Shown here: positions 31,692-43,344 of the stretch, one piece after another
Layout: each line of letters opens with the position of its first letter
Position numbering within the stretch: the first letter of the stretch is position 1
NCBI GenBank assembly: GCA_964036665.1
Contig: OZ038530.1
Coordinates: 14,913,001-14,977,000, forward strand
Direction of reading: 5' to 3'
From: Gordius sp. MW1
Lineage: Eukaryota > Nematomorpha > Gordioida > Gordea > Gordiidae
DNA length: 64,000 nt
Notes under the pieces: generated by a model
The model's input: only the letters and a program-made list of their open reading frames with translations
The model's database searches: none
Told to the model about the DNA's origin: nothing
Translations under genes and position numbers: made by a program

Positions 31692-34600
31692 TTACATGAA
31701 CAATATAAACAGGAGGGCAGTTATAAAAAATTCCACTGTTGCATATATGTAACGAGGAAAAAATATTGCCCATAGCATGAGATGTCTTCTATGTATAAAA
31801 ATTCCGATGGTACTAACCAACATCTGTGTTCAAAATAACATAAATTTATTAAACAATCAAGAACATATAGGAAATTAATATAAACTTTTATCCCGCGATT
31901 TATTAACAATTTTCGCATAATATTATGAAGGTCATGTTTAAAAGTCATACTATAATTTTTTTTGTCAGGAAACCTCTTTACTAGAGCCTAGTGATAGAAG
32001 TGGATCGTAACTGTCTTTAGATACTTGATAAAGGGGAGAAAAAATTTATATAATGAATCCAGTTATAGGAGGAACTAGTTGCAGTTATAATAAACATATC
32101 AATTTCCTTTTATCAAGTTTCAAACTTCAAAGTCCTAATTTAGAGCAAACACCACACTTCCCTCACCTTTAGATGAGATACGGTCAAAAAAAGTAGGTAA
32201 ACAAGATCCAAACTGTCCAATGCAAATTTCTTCAACCCATCCTTAGATTCGTTATCTTTTCCTTCACAACTGCTAACATTTAGTATTGAGCGGTACGGTA
32301 GCAAAACGAAGATTGGCAGAAGGTAGATCATTGTAACCTTAAATGTAAGTATCATAATGAAGTAGCTTTGACATTTTCAAGAAATTTTGTAATGTCAAAC
32401 TCAAAATCACGACAAGTAATAACCTTCTAACAACTTTTAATTAAAAAACGATAACAAAAAATAACCTTATTTGGACATTTGCAATAGATTTTGCCTTTAT
32501 CGTGTCCTTAAAAAAACTTACATTTCTCAAAAATGTATTTAATTAAAAACATTTATGAAAATATGATAAAGCAAACTCTAAGTTTATGTCATTTATGTAA
32601 TCACACTTGAGAGCTAAATGTGTTAAGAAGTATCATGTAAGCGGACACGAAGCGAAATGGTTCTCCTTTGTTGACACCCATGATAAAATGCCACACTTTG
32701 GCCAAGGGGGAGCTGGTTGAGTTAATGGCGCTCGAGGTGCCGGGCACTATGCCTTGAAATGGGGAATCCCATTTAATCGATGACAATTCGTGGTGGTGAC
32801 CGAGCATGAAAAAACCAAACTGACCAAGGCTGTAGCAAATCAAGGCGTTGAGGCACAGACTTTTAAATTGCGTCAGACGAAAGTCAACTGCTAGCGATAC
32901 AATGACATAACATCGTCTAAAAACTTTAATATTTGTACTGGTAAGAGAGACCGAGGCTAGTTTTAGGCCGGGGTTATTAAGATATATGTAATTATCTTTA
33001 CCACAAATAAAACTATGTAAAATTTATATCAAGACCTTTTAAGTAAAAAAATTCAGGGTTAAATTTATTATTAACAATAAAACTGTTTTCGTAGCGGGTG
33101 GTAGCTTTAAAATTTTGCTTACACAAAAATGTTTATGTCATAATTTAAAGTTAAGTTTTATTTTCACAATTTATGGTTATCATTTGTAAGAAAAATAGGG
33201 GAAGTTGCAAATCTAAGCGAGTTTATTTATGAGTTCCATAAATCATAACATAATACCGTTTATATTAGTAAAATTTTGACAAAACCATGTTACAATAATG
33301 TTAACTACGAAATACCTTGTGGAAGAAAAGATAGGCAGCCTGAATGTAGTGTAATTTTGTCATTTATAAAGGCCCATAGGGATAAGAGCAAGCACAAACA
33401 GGCATAATAAGGCACATAGCCTTCCCTCATGACCAATAATAAAGTGGGAACCATGAGCGCAAATCTCTTCACATACTTCCCAAAGCTAAGCTTCTGATGG
33501 TCAGATAAAATGCCATTTTGTAAACTCGGTAATATGAAGCTGACTACTGAGCACAGCAAAACTATTCTGGTAGCTAGGTAGCCCGATACAGCGATTAGGT
33601 CAATTGAATTTTGGTTAAAAACCCACTTAACTAAGGAAAGCCAAAAATTATCGAGTGGAGTAATGCTAGAGGATAGGCAAAACGTTATGAGAGCCTCGGA
33701 AGTCCAAAACAAGGCTAAGGCCAAAAATGGCAACACAAAACAAGCTTCGTCACGAGGTCTGTTTGTGCTAGCACCATTTGAAATTCCACATCGCCGCAAT
33801 AGGTAATGCAACGAGTAGAGAAATAAATGTAAGGTTAACACTTTGCAGCAAAAGATGAATGTTAGCCAGTAAGACAAATATGAGGGAGCTAAATTTGAAG
33901 TAACAGTTGTTAAGAAATGGGAAGGTGAGGCTGGGAAGGTTTCGGGCTTGGATTTGTCTATTTGATCGGACCTAGGGGTAGTGGGGAGGAATGAAAATTC
34001 GTCGCCGACGCAATACAGAAATCTGCAAAGCAGAATCGCGAAAAGATACGCGCCTACCAGCATTTTTTCGCCGTGGCTCGGGAACAAAATTTGGCTGTGC
34101 AGTAGCCAGAGATGCAGGCATAGAAGGGATGTTAGAACGAATTTGTTGACAGTAGCTTCGTGTATGATATAACTATTGGAGAGAAGGGCTAATATAGGTG
34201 CCACGTAGAGCGTAAGAATTAACGCGTAGGCACCCGTTTCGTTTTCGAATGGATTATATTTGACCAGGACTAAATTCGTTCCGTTGAATAGTTTCTGTTT
34301 TCCATCTATCTTCTAAACACAAAACAGCAAACTATATTTTTGTTCAGTAACACATTGATGTTTTTTTAAATTAACAATAAATAAATCAATTTAAAATGAA
34401 AAAGATTATGAGATTCAAAAAGTAAGTCACGGGCGTAGCCAAAGGGGGAGAGGCAGGTAGGGTCGGGTGCCCCCTCTAAATCCAAAGCGTTGAAATTTGT
34501 TAAAATTATGGCTAAAATTTCAAATAATGACCCCTCCCTAAATCACCGTTGCCTCCTTCTAATCTCAAAGCTGGCTAAGCTCATGACGAAATCCCCTAAT

Positions 34601-37600
34601 TGTTTTATAAATTTAGGCGCAGAGAAAGTGCGAGATTTTTAATTTAGTAATAAGGCAAAATATTAACCTTTAGTCGATGGTTGAAAATAAAATTGCGGAT
34701 AGTTCTTGATAAGACGTACAAAAAGCAAATAGTTATTGCAACGAGTAATGCCAATCCAGCAATGAGCCTGTTATAGTTATATTCAATCCATTCTTTTCGT
34801 GCCATATTTTGCAGAGAGGTTAAGTAATCCAGGGTTTGGTTATTAAATTCGAATAAAAAATTCAAAATATCTTTCTCGTCTGAAAACATTAAAAATGTTT
34901 GATTACAAATATACTCTTGTCATAGGGATCGTTTAATAATTTCGCGATCGCCTCGTATTTAAGTTTTAGAGCTTGTGTGGTATTCTTGTCAACGTTCATG
35001 TTGTAAAATTCAATTATTTGATTAACCTATAGAAGATCAATAAATAATTTTTTGCAAATAATAACAATTATAATATATAAAAACGTTAATTAAAAGTAGT
35101 TTTTAGAGGTAATAACTTGAAGCATATTAACGTGTAAAAGCTTAGCTAGATGGCTATAAGTGTCCAGACTAGTTGCACCACCAAAGAAATCTGGTATGAG
35201 TTTCCCAATATTTGAGTATGGTATGGGAACCCCTAACAACATAGCTAAGGTTGGTACAAGATCGATTTGAGGCACTGAGTGCACGTGGGAAGACTATAAA
35301 ATCAGGTGAAATGTTATATTCTACGTATAGAAATATAGATAATGAGCAACTGGTAAAAATTACACGTAGATTTTAATTTTCAACAATAGTTTTCCTACAT
35401 ATCCTCATAATTTGCATTAAAATTGTGTTTGTTAGGATTAGGCTAACGTTTTAAACACAAAACGTCAAGAACTTAAGATTTATATTTATTAAAAACCACC
35501 ACAGTATTAAACTCCATATAATAGAAAAAGGGTTATGCATACGGTATTACAATTTAAAAACCATGTTTTGTTCTTTGACCTTCAATTCATGTTACATAAG
35601 TTTTTAAAATTTTAGCAAGATATTCAGAATTATGTGAGGTTGAATAAAATGAGACTGCACCAGACTTTAACCAAAATATAAGCTTTTTAATTAGGGTCCT
35701 AATAAATTAAAAAAAAATTATTATTACTCTGAACTTGGAGTGCAATTAAATTAAAATTTCCGATAATGTCACATAAAATTGAAACTAAAAGACAAAATTG
35801 CATTCCATGTTTAGGCCTAAATAATTTCAGAATAAATGTTTTTATAATTAACAAATTTCAAATCTATTCTTTTTTTATATTTATCTTAATGGTTAATAAG
35901 AGTTATCTAATATATGTGAATTTTAGTTGCTTATATTAGAAACAAAAATATTAACCTAAATATTTGCTTGTCACACTAACTATAGTGTAAAATCTAATCA
36001 GATGTGAAAGTTTTAGGCTTAATATTTTGATTAAGCTTTAAGAATGGCCTTAACTAAAAATAACAATATAAAAGTTGCTTAACACGGCAAATATAAAATA
36101 GTGAAATGTAATAAAAAAAAACAACCCACTAAGCTAGACACTTAAAAATACCAAAAGTCTTGAGTATTGAAGACTAATGAATAAAATACTTGCAAAAAAA
36201 TAAATTAAGTTTTGCTATGTGGACAAATATATTAAAGGTAATTTAAAAACCATAGTAAACCTACCTTAAATTCCTTAATGAAGTTTCAGGCATTGCTTAT
36301 TTAAAAGTAACATCTAGCACAAAACTATGCAGCAGAAAATGTATCTTTTAATATGCATAATTTTATTGAAAAATTGTATTTCTTAATATTATATCCTTTA
36401 CAATGCATTTTAATTATTATATTGAATAAATATGCGCTAAAATTAATTTGGTAAGTTTTAAGAATCACTCCTAGCTTTAAAGCCAGATAAATTAGGGTTA
36501 ATAAAGTAATATAAGCTATGCTATTATATATTGAGTACAATCAGATTTGGCTTAATAAAATAACATGGTTATACCAAAAACAAAGGTGTAATTCTTTTGA
36601 TATTTAATGAAATTGAAAAATTTGTCATTTGTTTATGTATTTCTCACTTATATATTATGACTTTTATAATGATGTGATGACATTAAAAATCAGTATAATA
36701 AATTAACTTATAATAATGACATACCTGTGACATAAAAGATTTAGATTTTGAATAACCAAATAATAAGCTCTCAAGTTCAAGTTTGCTTTCCCCACCATGG
36801 TCACCAGTATTGGTGCTACCATGATCACCAAATACAAGTAAAAGGGTCTCGTTATCCATGACATTTGTTATATTACTAATTCAAGTTTTATTGTTACTGA
36901 GAACTTGGAGAAATTGTAATCTCAATAATTACTTGATGAATATGTCCATTTGTTGTAATTTCTTGTACATTTCATTGTCATGTATTCCCAGCCAATGTCC
37001 ACAATGATCCACACCAAGGAAATGAGCAATAATTATGTCCCAATCAGAGGAATTAAGTATTTGATCAAAATTTAAAATAACACCATTATCAACTGTATGA
37101 AGATCCTTGACAACAAAAGATGGGAAGGGAAAAACTTTATGGAATGTTTTAACATCAAACAAATTAAGCCAAGTATCATCACCCAAAAACACAACCTTTT
37201 TCCCCATCATATTGAACTGGTTTAGTAGGTTATCTTCTTGAATAATAGACCCACTAAAAACATCTTTTAAATCAAAGAATGTAGGAATGGATCCCACAGT
37301 CAAGCCTCTCAGTCTTTGAGTTGTTGTAGTAGGTGGATCTGCAATAAATTTATAAACCAAGGTTGAACCATCTTTATTGGCAAAATATAGCTCCTTCAAA
37401 TGGCTCAAATATTTTAAATTTGGGTTTCCTTCATTTATAAAATAGTCATAACGTAATGCATCTATTAAAAGAACTATGCATTTTTTAAATGTTGGTTTAT
37501 TAACAAAGTTCAAATTTGTAGAATTCAATGAGGGGTCTAATTGGTGCCTATTTACTAATAAATTGATGGGCCTTATTTGCAAATATCCCGATAAAAAGAT

Positions 37601-37617
37601 AACCATACACAAAACAT
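31692..37617 (-). CDS. PIGO: GPI ethanolamine phosphate transferase 3 (PIG-O), N-terminal exon missing
   Basis: PIG-O is the ER membrane enzyme that adds ethanolamine phosphate to the third mannose of GPI anchors, normally with PIG-F. Nine minus-strand exons were placed by frame and GT-AG sites: 37617-36933, 36875-36725, 35293-35117, 35026-34915, 34879-34668, 34312-33316, 32890 (or 32887)-32607, 32337-32167 and 31823-31692 (TAA). All phases agree. The lumenal alkaline-phosphatase-type domain shows LIDALRYDYF, PPTTTTQRLRGLTVGSIPTF (nucleophile Thr region), FLGDDTW, FLGVDHCGH and FGDHG. Later exons encode many membrane segments and end with RRHLMLWAIFFPRYIY. About 972 residues are present, against about 1090 in the human protein. 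The first exon begins inside a codon and inside the signal-anchor segment, so an upstream exon is needed. The intron at 34880-34914 is only 35 nt. Confidence 0.93.
34427..34586. mobile_element. Short TIR element in a PIG-O intron
   Basis: TCACGGGCGTAGCCA at the left and the reverse complement TCATGAGCTTAGCCAG at the right bound a 160-bp insert. The insert resembles 57324-57491, for example CCCCCTCTAAATCCAAA near the left end. It lies in the intron between the fifth and sixth found PIG-O exons. A MITE of the GGGCGTAGCC family. Confidence 0.65.
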
Positions 37618-39489
37618 CTGAAAAAAATTAAATCAAATAATGTTTATCTACTTGCAAATGTAAATACAATTAAATTATTTTTAAATTTCATTTAAGAAAC
37701 AGCCTAAGCTAGATATTCTATAATTTAAGTGTCAAATAATAATATCTAATTTAGCTTTTAGATCAAATTTTTATACTCTAAGTTTTATTGGGCACAAAAT
37801 ATATGGTAATTGACATTCTATTCTATATTATATTGTATAATTTTAGGGTGCGGGGGATAGTGTATTGGTAACTAACTTACTTTCAAGCAGATGTTCAAAG
37901 TTTGAAAATAATTTTATTAATTATCGCGATTAAGATCAAAAGGGCTATGTGGTACAATGGCCGCTAGTGCTAGGTAATAATGAACGATACGCGAAATTGC
38001 AATTAATGTATATAGAGCCCTGCAAAATGAATTTTTTTCTGCCTGAGCCCGAACGACTTGGGGGGGGGGGACAAAAAAATTTCCTACGCACACTTTTTTA
38101 GAAGATTAAGTATCTACTTTTTATTATTTCTTATAACCCAAAAGAAAAGTGATTTAAGTGAATAATATTTAGTTAAAACATCTTGTTTATATAGTAGCGA
38201 GGTGAGTGGTTAAATAATAAGGTTAAGATATATGAATAGTAAGGGTTGTGAATGCTCGAATAATAAAGGTTAAGTTGTATGAATAGGTAACCAATGATCG
38301 CTTTGCTATATTCAGATTTTATTTGCCAAGGTAACCCATACCTTTAAGAATAAAAATTGTTTATGTTTTGCCCCCCCCCAATCCAAAACCGAAATTCGAA
38401 CATGGGTCAAAAGCAATTGAAAATTTTTTCACTCATAAATGTCGGACAAACTTAAAATTCCCCTTGTTACTTTGTATATTTTTTCTATTATACACTAATA
38501 TGTCCCCTCATGTTTATAGGGCAAAAAATAAATAAAATTTATTCATAAATAAAGTGATGTAGTTGAAACAATATAGAAAATTTCACATGGTATAATAAGT
38601 TTTGTATAAAAAAATTGTAAGGGTACAAAGTGGAACGGAACGGGGATTTGAGAAGAAATCGTTGACATTTTAAAAAATGATGCAAATAGTTAAAAAAAAC
38701 TATACAACAAAGTTTTTATAAAAAGATTTTATTGCCACAACCACAATAATCTTGGCCATATATAAAAAATTATAATTTTACGTATGCAATATTGGCAGCA
38801 TTAATATCAGGAAAACAATGAGAACATTTAAAAGCCTTTTTTTGGTTAGATCATCAAAAGGCGCAATTATAACATAAGATATAAAAAAATTAATTATGAA
38901 ATTAAAATTAGTATTTAGAAGTTAATGCCCCTTGATATTTTAGATATATTTGCACAACCCCCCCCCCCCCCCCTTACACCACCTAAAAATTAAAACTAAT
39001 AAATTTAACGGCTAAATAAACATTAAAAATATTCTGTAATAATTAAATGAATGAAAATTTTATTTAATAATTTTAGATGAAATTAGAGATGTTAGATGCA
39101 CAGAACAACTTAGCGTTTACATAATAAATTTTTTTAGGATTTTTATCCCTTGAAAGTTTTGATGCGTTAACAATTGTATAAAAATCAGGAATTGGTTATT
39201 AATATTAATTTATCAAACTTATAATGGGATATCACTAATAAAGGGGAAAAATGGTGTACAAACAATTTTCTGGAAAACTATTGGCTTTATATGTGCATGT
39301 GGTACATAAAAATATGAAATATATGTTAAACAATAAGCATGTGAGATGGACAATTAAATTAAAACCAGAATGGAATTTTCGTAAATTTAATATTATTTTA
39401 AAAAATTTTAAAACAATTTTAAAAGCCCAGATAATTTTTCATTAAATATTTATTAGTCTTTTAATATTAGTTGATTACGCCTTTTACTC
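37618..39489. other. Upstream side of PIG-O; no first exon recognised
   Basis: A good splice donor (GTAAGT at 37880-37875, minus strand) is present, but its open frame has no ATG. At about 38016 TAGAGCCCTGCAAAATG followed by GAGCCCGAACG looks like a hAT end. Poly-C/G runs at 38060, 38375 and 38960 suggest ends of the G-run TIR family. No other gene is visible. Confidence 0.4.
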
Positions 39490-39800
39490 GATGTTGCAAA
39501 CGAATTTATAATATCATCCGGGGGAATCATTTATAAAGTCATGTTCTAAGCTAATTAAAGCTAAGGAAGATAACCTATCCTGTCCAATTGTGGAACGAAG
39601 ATAAGTTTTAATCCGTTTTAGCAATGAGAACGATCTTTCGCATGAACATGAAGTTATTGGGATAGTTAAAATTATTTTAATCAAAATAATAAAATTTGGA
39701 AACACTATTGAGGGCAAAATTTTATATCCTTTTATTTTTATGATTGAAATTTCTAGAATGCCATTTTCAATTAAATTAGTAAGACTTTCAGTGTAACCTA
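39490..39800 (-). pseudogene. hAT-type transposase C-terminal fragment (ZMYM1-like)
   Basis: The frame 39717-39514 holds TIPITSCSCERSFSLLKRIK and then TYLRSTIGQDRLSSLALIS, the hATC dimerisation region typical of transposases and host proteins of the ZMYM1/DUF4371 type. It differs from the hAT at 22-24 kb, so it comes from another family. The upstream catalytic part is not recognisable and the piece is truncated. Confidence 0.8.
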
Positions 39801-40399
39801 ATTTATGGCTTTGAAATTATTTAATATATTTACTCGAGGTTGAGGACGAGGAGCTATCACTGTCAATGTCAATGTAATTCCCCTTATCATTTTCTATAAA
39901 TATGAATTTGAATAAATGAATGAAAGCACACACTAAGTAAATACCTTTCAGGACTGCATTTTTTTCACCTAATATTATATTTATATAAACCTAATAATAA
40001 AACTCGGGCCTTCGGCCCTCGTGGGAAGGGGGAGAAGGGAAGGGAAGAGGGGAAGGGAAGGGGGGACGACTCATCTGTACTTCGTATAAATGTATATTTG
40101 CTATGCAATTTATGGGCGAGAAAGGTGGGAAGGGGCGAGAATGCCTATAGGGGGGTATTAATTGACTAATGATTAATTAATTATTTATACAAATTTTCCA
40201 TTTATAGGCAAAATGTAATATAGGCAAGGGTTAGGGTTAGATTTAGTGTTTGCATCTAGTTGCGTATTACATTAGTTTTTATGGCCTTTAATGATTATGG
40301 GTCTAACAAACATTATATTATAAAACATCACAATGTTAAGAATTTGCAGAATGGTTGGGAGAAATTTTTTGTTGAATTTGAACAATTTTTAATTAAAAA
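39801..40399. other. Mixed AT-rich and polypurine sequence
   Basis: Contains CTCGGGCCTTCGGCCCTCG (a small palindrome) and a polypurine GGGAAGGGGA tract at 40020-40070. A TTTGCTATGCAATTTATGGG motif follows at about 40090. No gene supported. Confidence 0.4.
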
Positions 40400-40975
40400 A
40401 ATCAAAAATTTGGCCAATGGTTATTTTTTCTCCATTGGTCAGTACCAACAGATACTCTATAAGTCAATGATAGCCAAAAAAACGGAAAAAAAATTTTGAT
40501 GCTAACTTTGGCCAATGGTCATTTTTTTCCATTGGTCAGCAGCCAGCACACGGTAAAAGTGGATATAAATTCATAAGAGTAAAAAAAAACGAAAAAAAAA
40601 TTTCGAATCCCATTTTGGCCAATGGTCATTTTTTTTCATTGGTCAGCAGCCAGGACACGGTAAAAGTGGATATAAATTCGTAATAGTCAAAAAAAACGAA
40701 AAAAAAGTTTTCGAATCACATTTTGGCCAATGGTCATTTTATTCCATTGGTCAGCAGCCAGCAGACGGCCAAAAAGTCATAATAGCAATGGTAGTAACAG
40801 GAACAATCATAATAGTCAAAAAAAAACGAAAAAATAAACTTGGATTCACATTTTGGCCAATGGTCATTTTTTTCATTGGTCAGCAGCCAGCGGACGGCCA
40901 AAAAGTCTTATTATCAATGATAGTAACAAGAACAATCATAAGAGTCAAAAAAAACTCCGGGATTCTAACCCAAAA
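40400..40975. repeat. CCAAT minisatellite, block 2 (5 units)
   Basis: Five units with CATTGGTCAG at about 40431, 40529, 40637, 40743 and 40874; most contain CCAATGG-N8/9-CCATTGG or close variants. Unit lengths are about 98, 108, 106 and 131 bp, the same short-then-long order as block 1. The right end runs into AAATTGCATAGCAATTAAAA just before Helitron H4. Confidence 0.8.
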
Positions 40976-41016
40976 ACTAGTTAAATTGCATAGCAATTAA
41001 AAGTAAACAACTTTTA

Positions 41017-43344
41017 TCTTATATATAAAAATGAAACTATGTATGTATGTTTGTGTGTTTGTTTGATTGTGTTTGTTTGTATCTATGCCACCACCAAATT
41101 TGAAAAACTAACAGACCGATTTGGCTCAAAATTTCACAGTTTATTCCCCATACTCTGGAGCATGTTTTAAGATTTGTTTGAGCCAAATCGGTCCAGTAGT
41201 TTTTGAGGGGTCACGTTCTTTTGTTTTATACATTTTGGCACTTAATAAAGACGTCCCTCAAAAACTACTAGACCGATTTGGCTCAAAATTTCACAGTTTA
41301 TTCCCTATACTTCGGAGCATGTTTTAAAATTTGTTCGAGCCAAATCGGTCCAGTAGTTTTCGAGGGGTTACGTTTTTTTGTTTTATACGTTGGTTTATAA
41401 GTTTTGACACTTAATAAAGACGTCCCTCAAAAACTACTCGACCGATTAGGCTTAAAATTTCATACTTTATTCCCCATACTTCGGAGCATGTTTTAAGATT
41501 TGTTCGAGCCAAATCGGTCTAGTAGTTTTCGAGGGGTCACGATTTTTTGTTTTATACGTTGGTTTATACGTTTTGACACTTAATAAAGACGTCCCTCAAA
41601 AACTACTGGTCCGATTTGGCTCAAAATTGCATACTTTATTCCCTATACTCCGGAGCATGTTTTAAAATTTGTTCAAGCCAAATCGGTCCAGTAGTTTTTG
41701 AGGGGTTAATAAATTTTAATATACTCTTTACCAAATAATTACATATATGCTTTTTATTCCATATGATAAAAGATGCTTTTCCGTGTAAATTATATTATTG
41801 GATAAACTTATTTGGGTTACCCTCAAAAACTACTGGACCGATTTGGCTCAAAATTTCATACTTTATTCCCCATACTTCGGAGCATGTTTTAAGATTTGAT
41901 CGAGCCAAATCGGTCCAGTAGTTTTCGAGGGGTCACGTTTTTTTGTTTTATACGTTGGTTTATACGTTTTGACACTTAATAAAGACGTCCCTCAAAAACT
42001 ACTGGACCGATTTCGCTTAAAATTTCCTACTTTATTCCCTATACTCCGGAGTATGTTTTAAAATTTGTTCAAGCCAAATCGGTTTAGTAGTTTTTGAGGG
42101 GTTAATAAGGTTTAATATGCTCTTTACCAATTAATTACATATATGCTTTTGAAGAGGGTGGCGGGCGCATAAATGATTTATTTTCATCGTTTATGTAAGT
42201 TTCATAAAATGAAAAAATAGACAAAATTTCTCCTGTTTATAAACTATGATAATCTAAATCCTCTAAATTATGTTTTTCCAGATCTTCCAATCGAAGGACG
42301 GTGGGGTGGAGAGGAGGGATGGCGGGCGCATAAAGGATTTATTTTCTTCGTTTATGTAAGTTTCATAAAATGTAAAAATAGACAAAATTTCTCCTGTTTA
42401 TAAACTATGATAATCTAAATCCTCTAAATTATGTTTTTCCAGATCTTCCATTCGAAGGACGGTGGGGTGGAGAGGAGGGATGGCGGGCGCATAAAGGATT
42501 TATTTTCATCGTTTATGTAAGTTTCATAAAATGTAAAAATAGACAAAATTTCTCCTGTTTATAAACTATGATAATCTTAATTGTCAAAATTATGTTTTTC
42601 CAGATCTTCCAATCGTAGGACGGTGGGGTGGAGAGGAGGGATGGCGGGCGCATAAAGGATTTATTTTTATCTTTTATGTAAGTTTTAAAAAATAAAAGTA
42701 GAACATATAGATATTAATTGGTAGTTTTTTTCTTATTTAAATTTTCTATTTTTTTAATATTTTTAATAGGGCAAAACAACGTTTGCGGTCCAGTAGTTTT
42801 TGAGGGGTTAATAAGTTTTAATATGCTCTTTACCAATTAATTACATATATGCTTTTTATTCCATATGATAAAAGATGCTTTTCCGTTTAAATTATATTAT
42901 TGGATAAACTTATTTGGGTTATATCTATACTGCGTTATGAATAATTTGTTTTTAGTCAATTATTCATAAAGTGTAAGTCGGAGAAATTTTGTCTATTTTT
43001 ACATTTTATGAAACTTACATAAACGATGAAAATAAATCCTTTATGCGCCCGCCATAAGCCAAATCGGTCCAGTAGTTTTTGAGGGACGTCTTTATTAAGT
43101 GTCAAAACGTATAAACCAACGTATAAAACAAAAAAACGTGACCCCTCGAAAACTACTGGACCGATTTGGGGTGGAGAGGAGGGATGGCGGGCGCATAAAG
43201 GATTTATTTTCATCGTTTATGTAAGTTTTAAAAAATGTAAAAAGTTGAACATATAGATATTAATTGGTAGTTTTTTTCTTATTTAAATTTTTTATTTTTT
43301 TAATATTTTTAATAGGGCAAAACAACGTTTGCCGGGTCAGCTAG
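41017..43344 (+). mobile_element. Non-autonomous Helitron H4, first of a head-to-tail pair
   Basis: It starts TCTTATATATAAAAATGAAA after A (41016) and ends with the hairpin GGCAAA-ACAACG-TTTGCC, GGGTCAG and CTAG at 43341-43344. The 5' part is a tandem array (period 157-169 bp), each unit holding an inverted repeat from CTACTGGACCGATTTGGCTC to GAGCCAAATCGGTCCAGTAG. The 3' part is a second array, period 161 bp, starting CCAGATCTTCCAATCGAAGG. A partial internal 3' hairpin (about 42772) joined to 5'-array sequence shows internal rearrangement. No protein is encoded; open frames here are readings through the hairpins. Confidence 0.88.
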
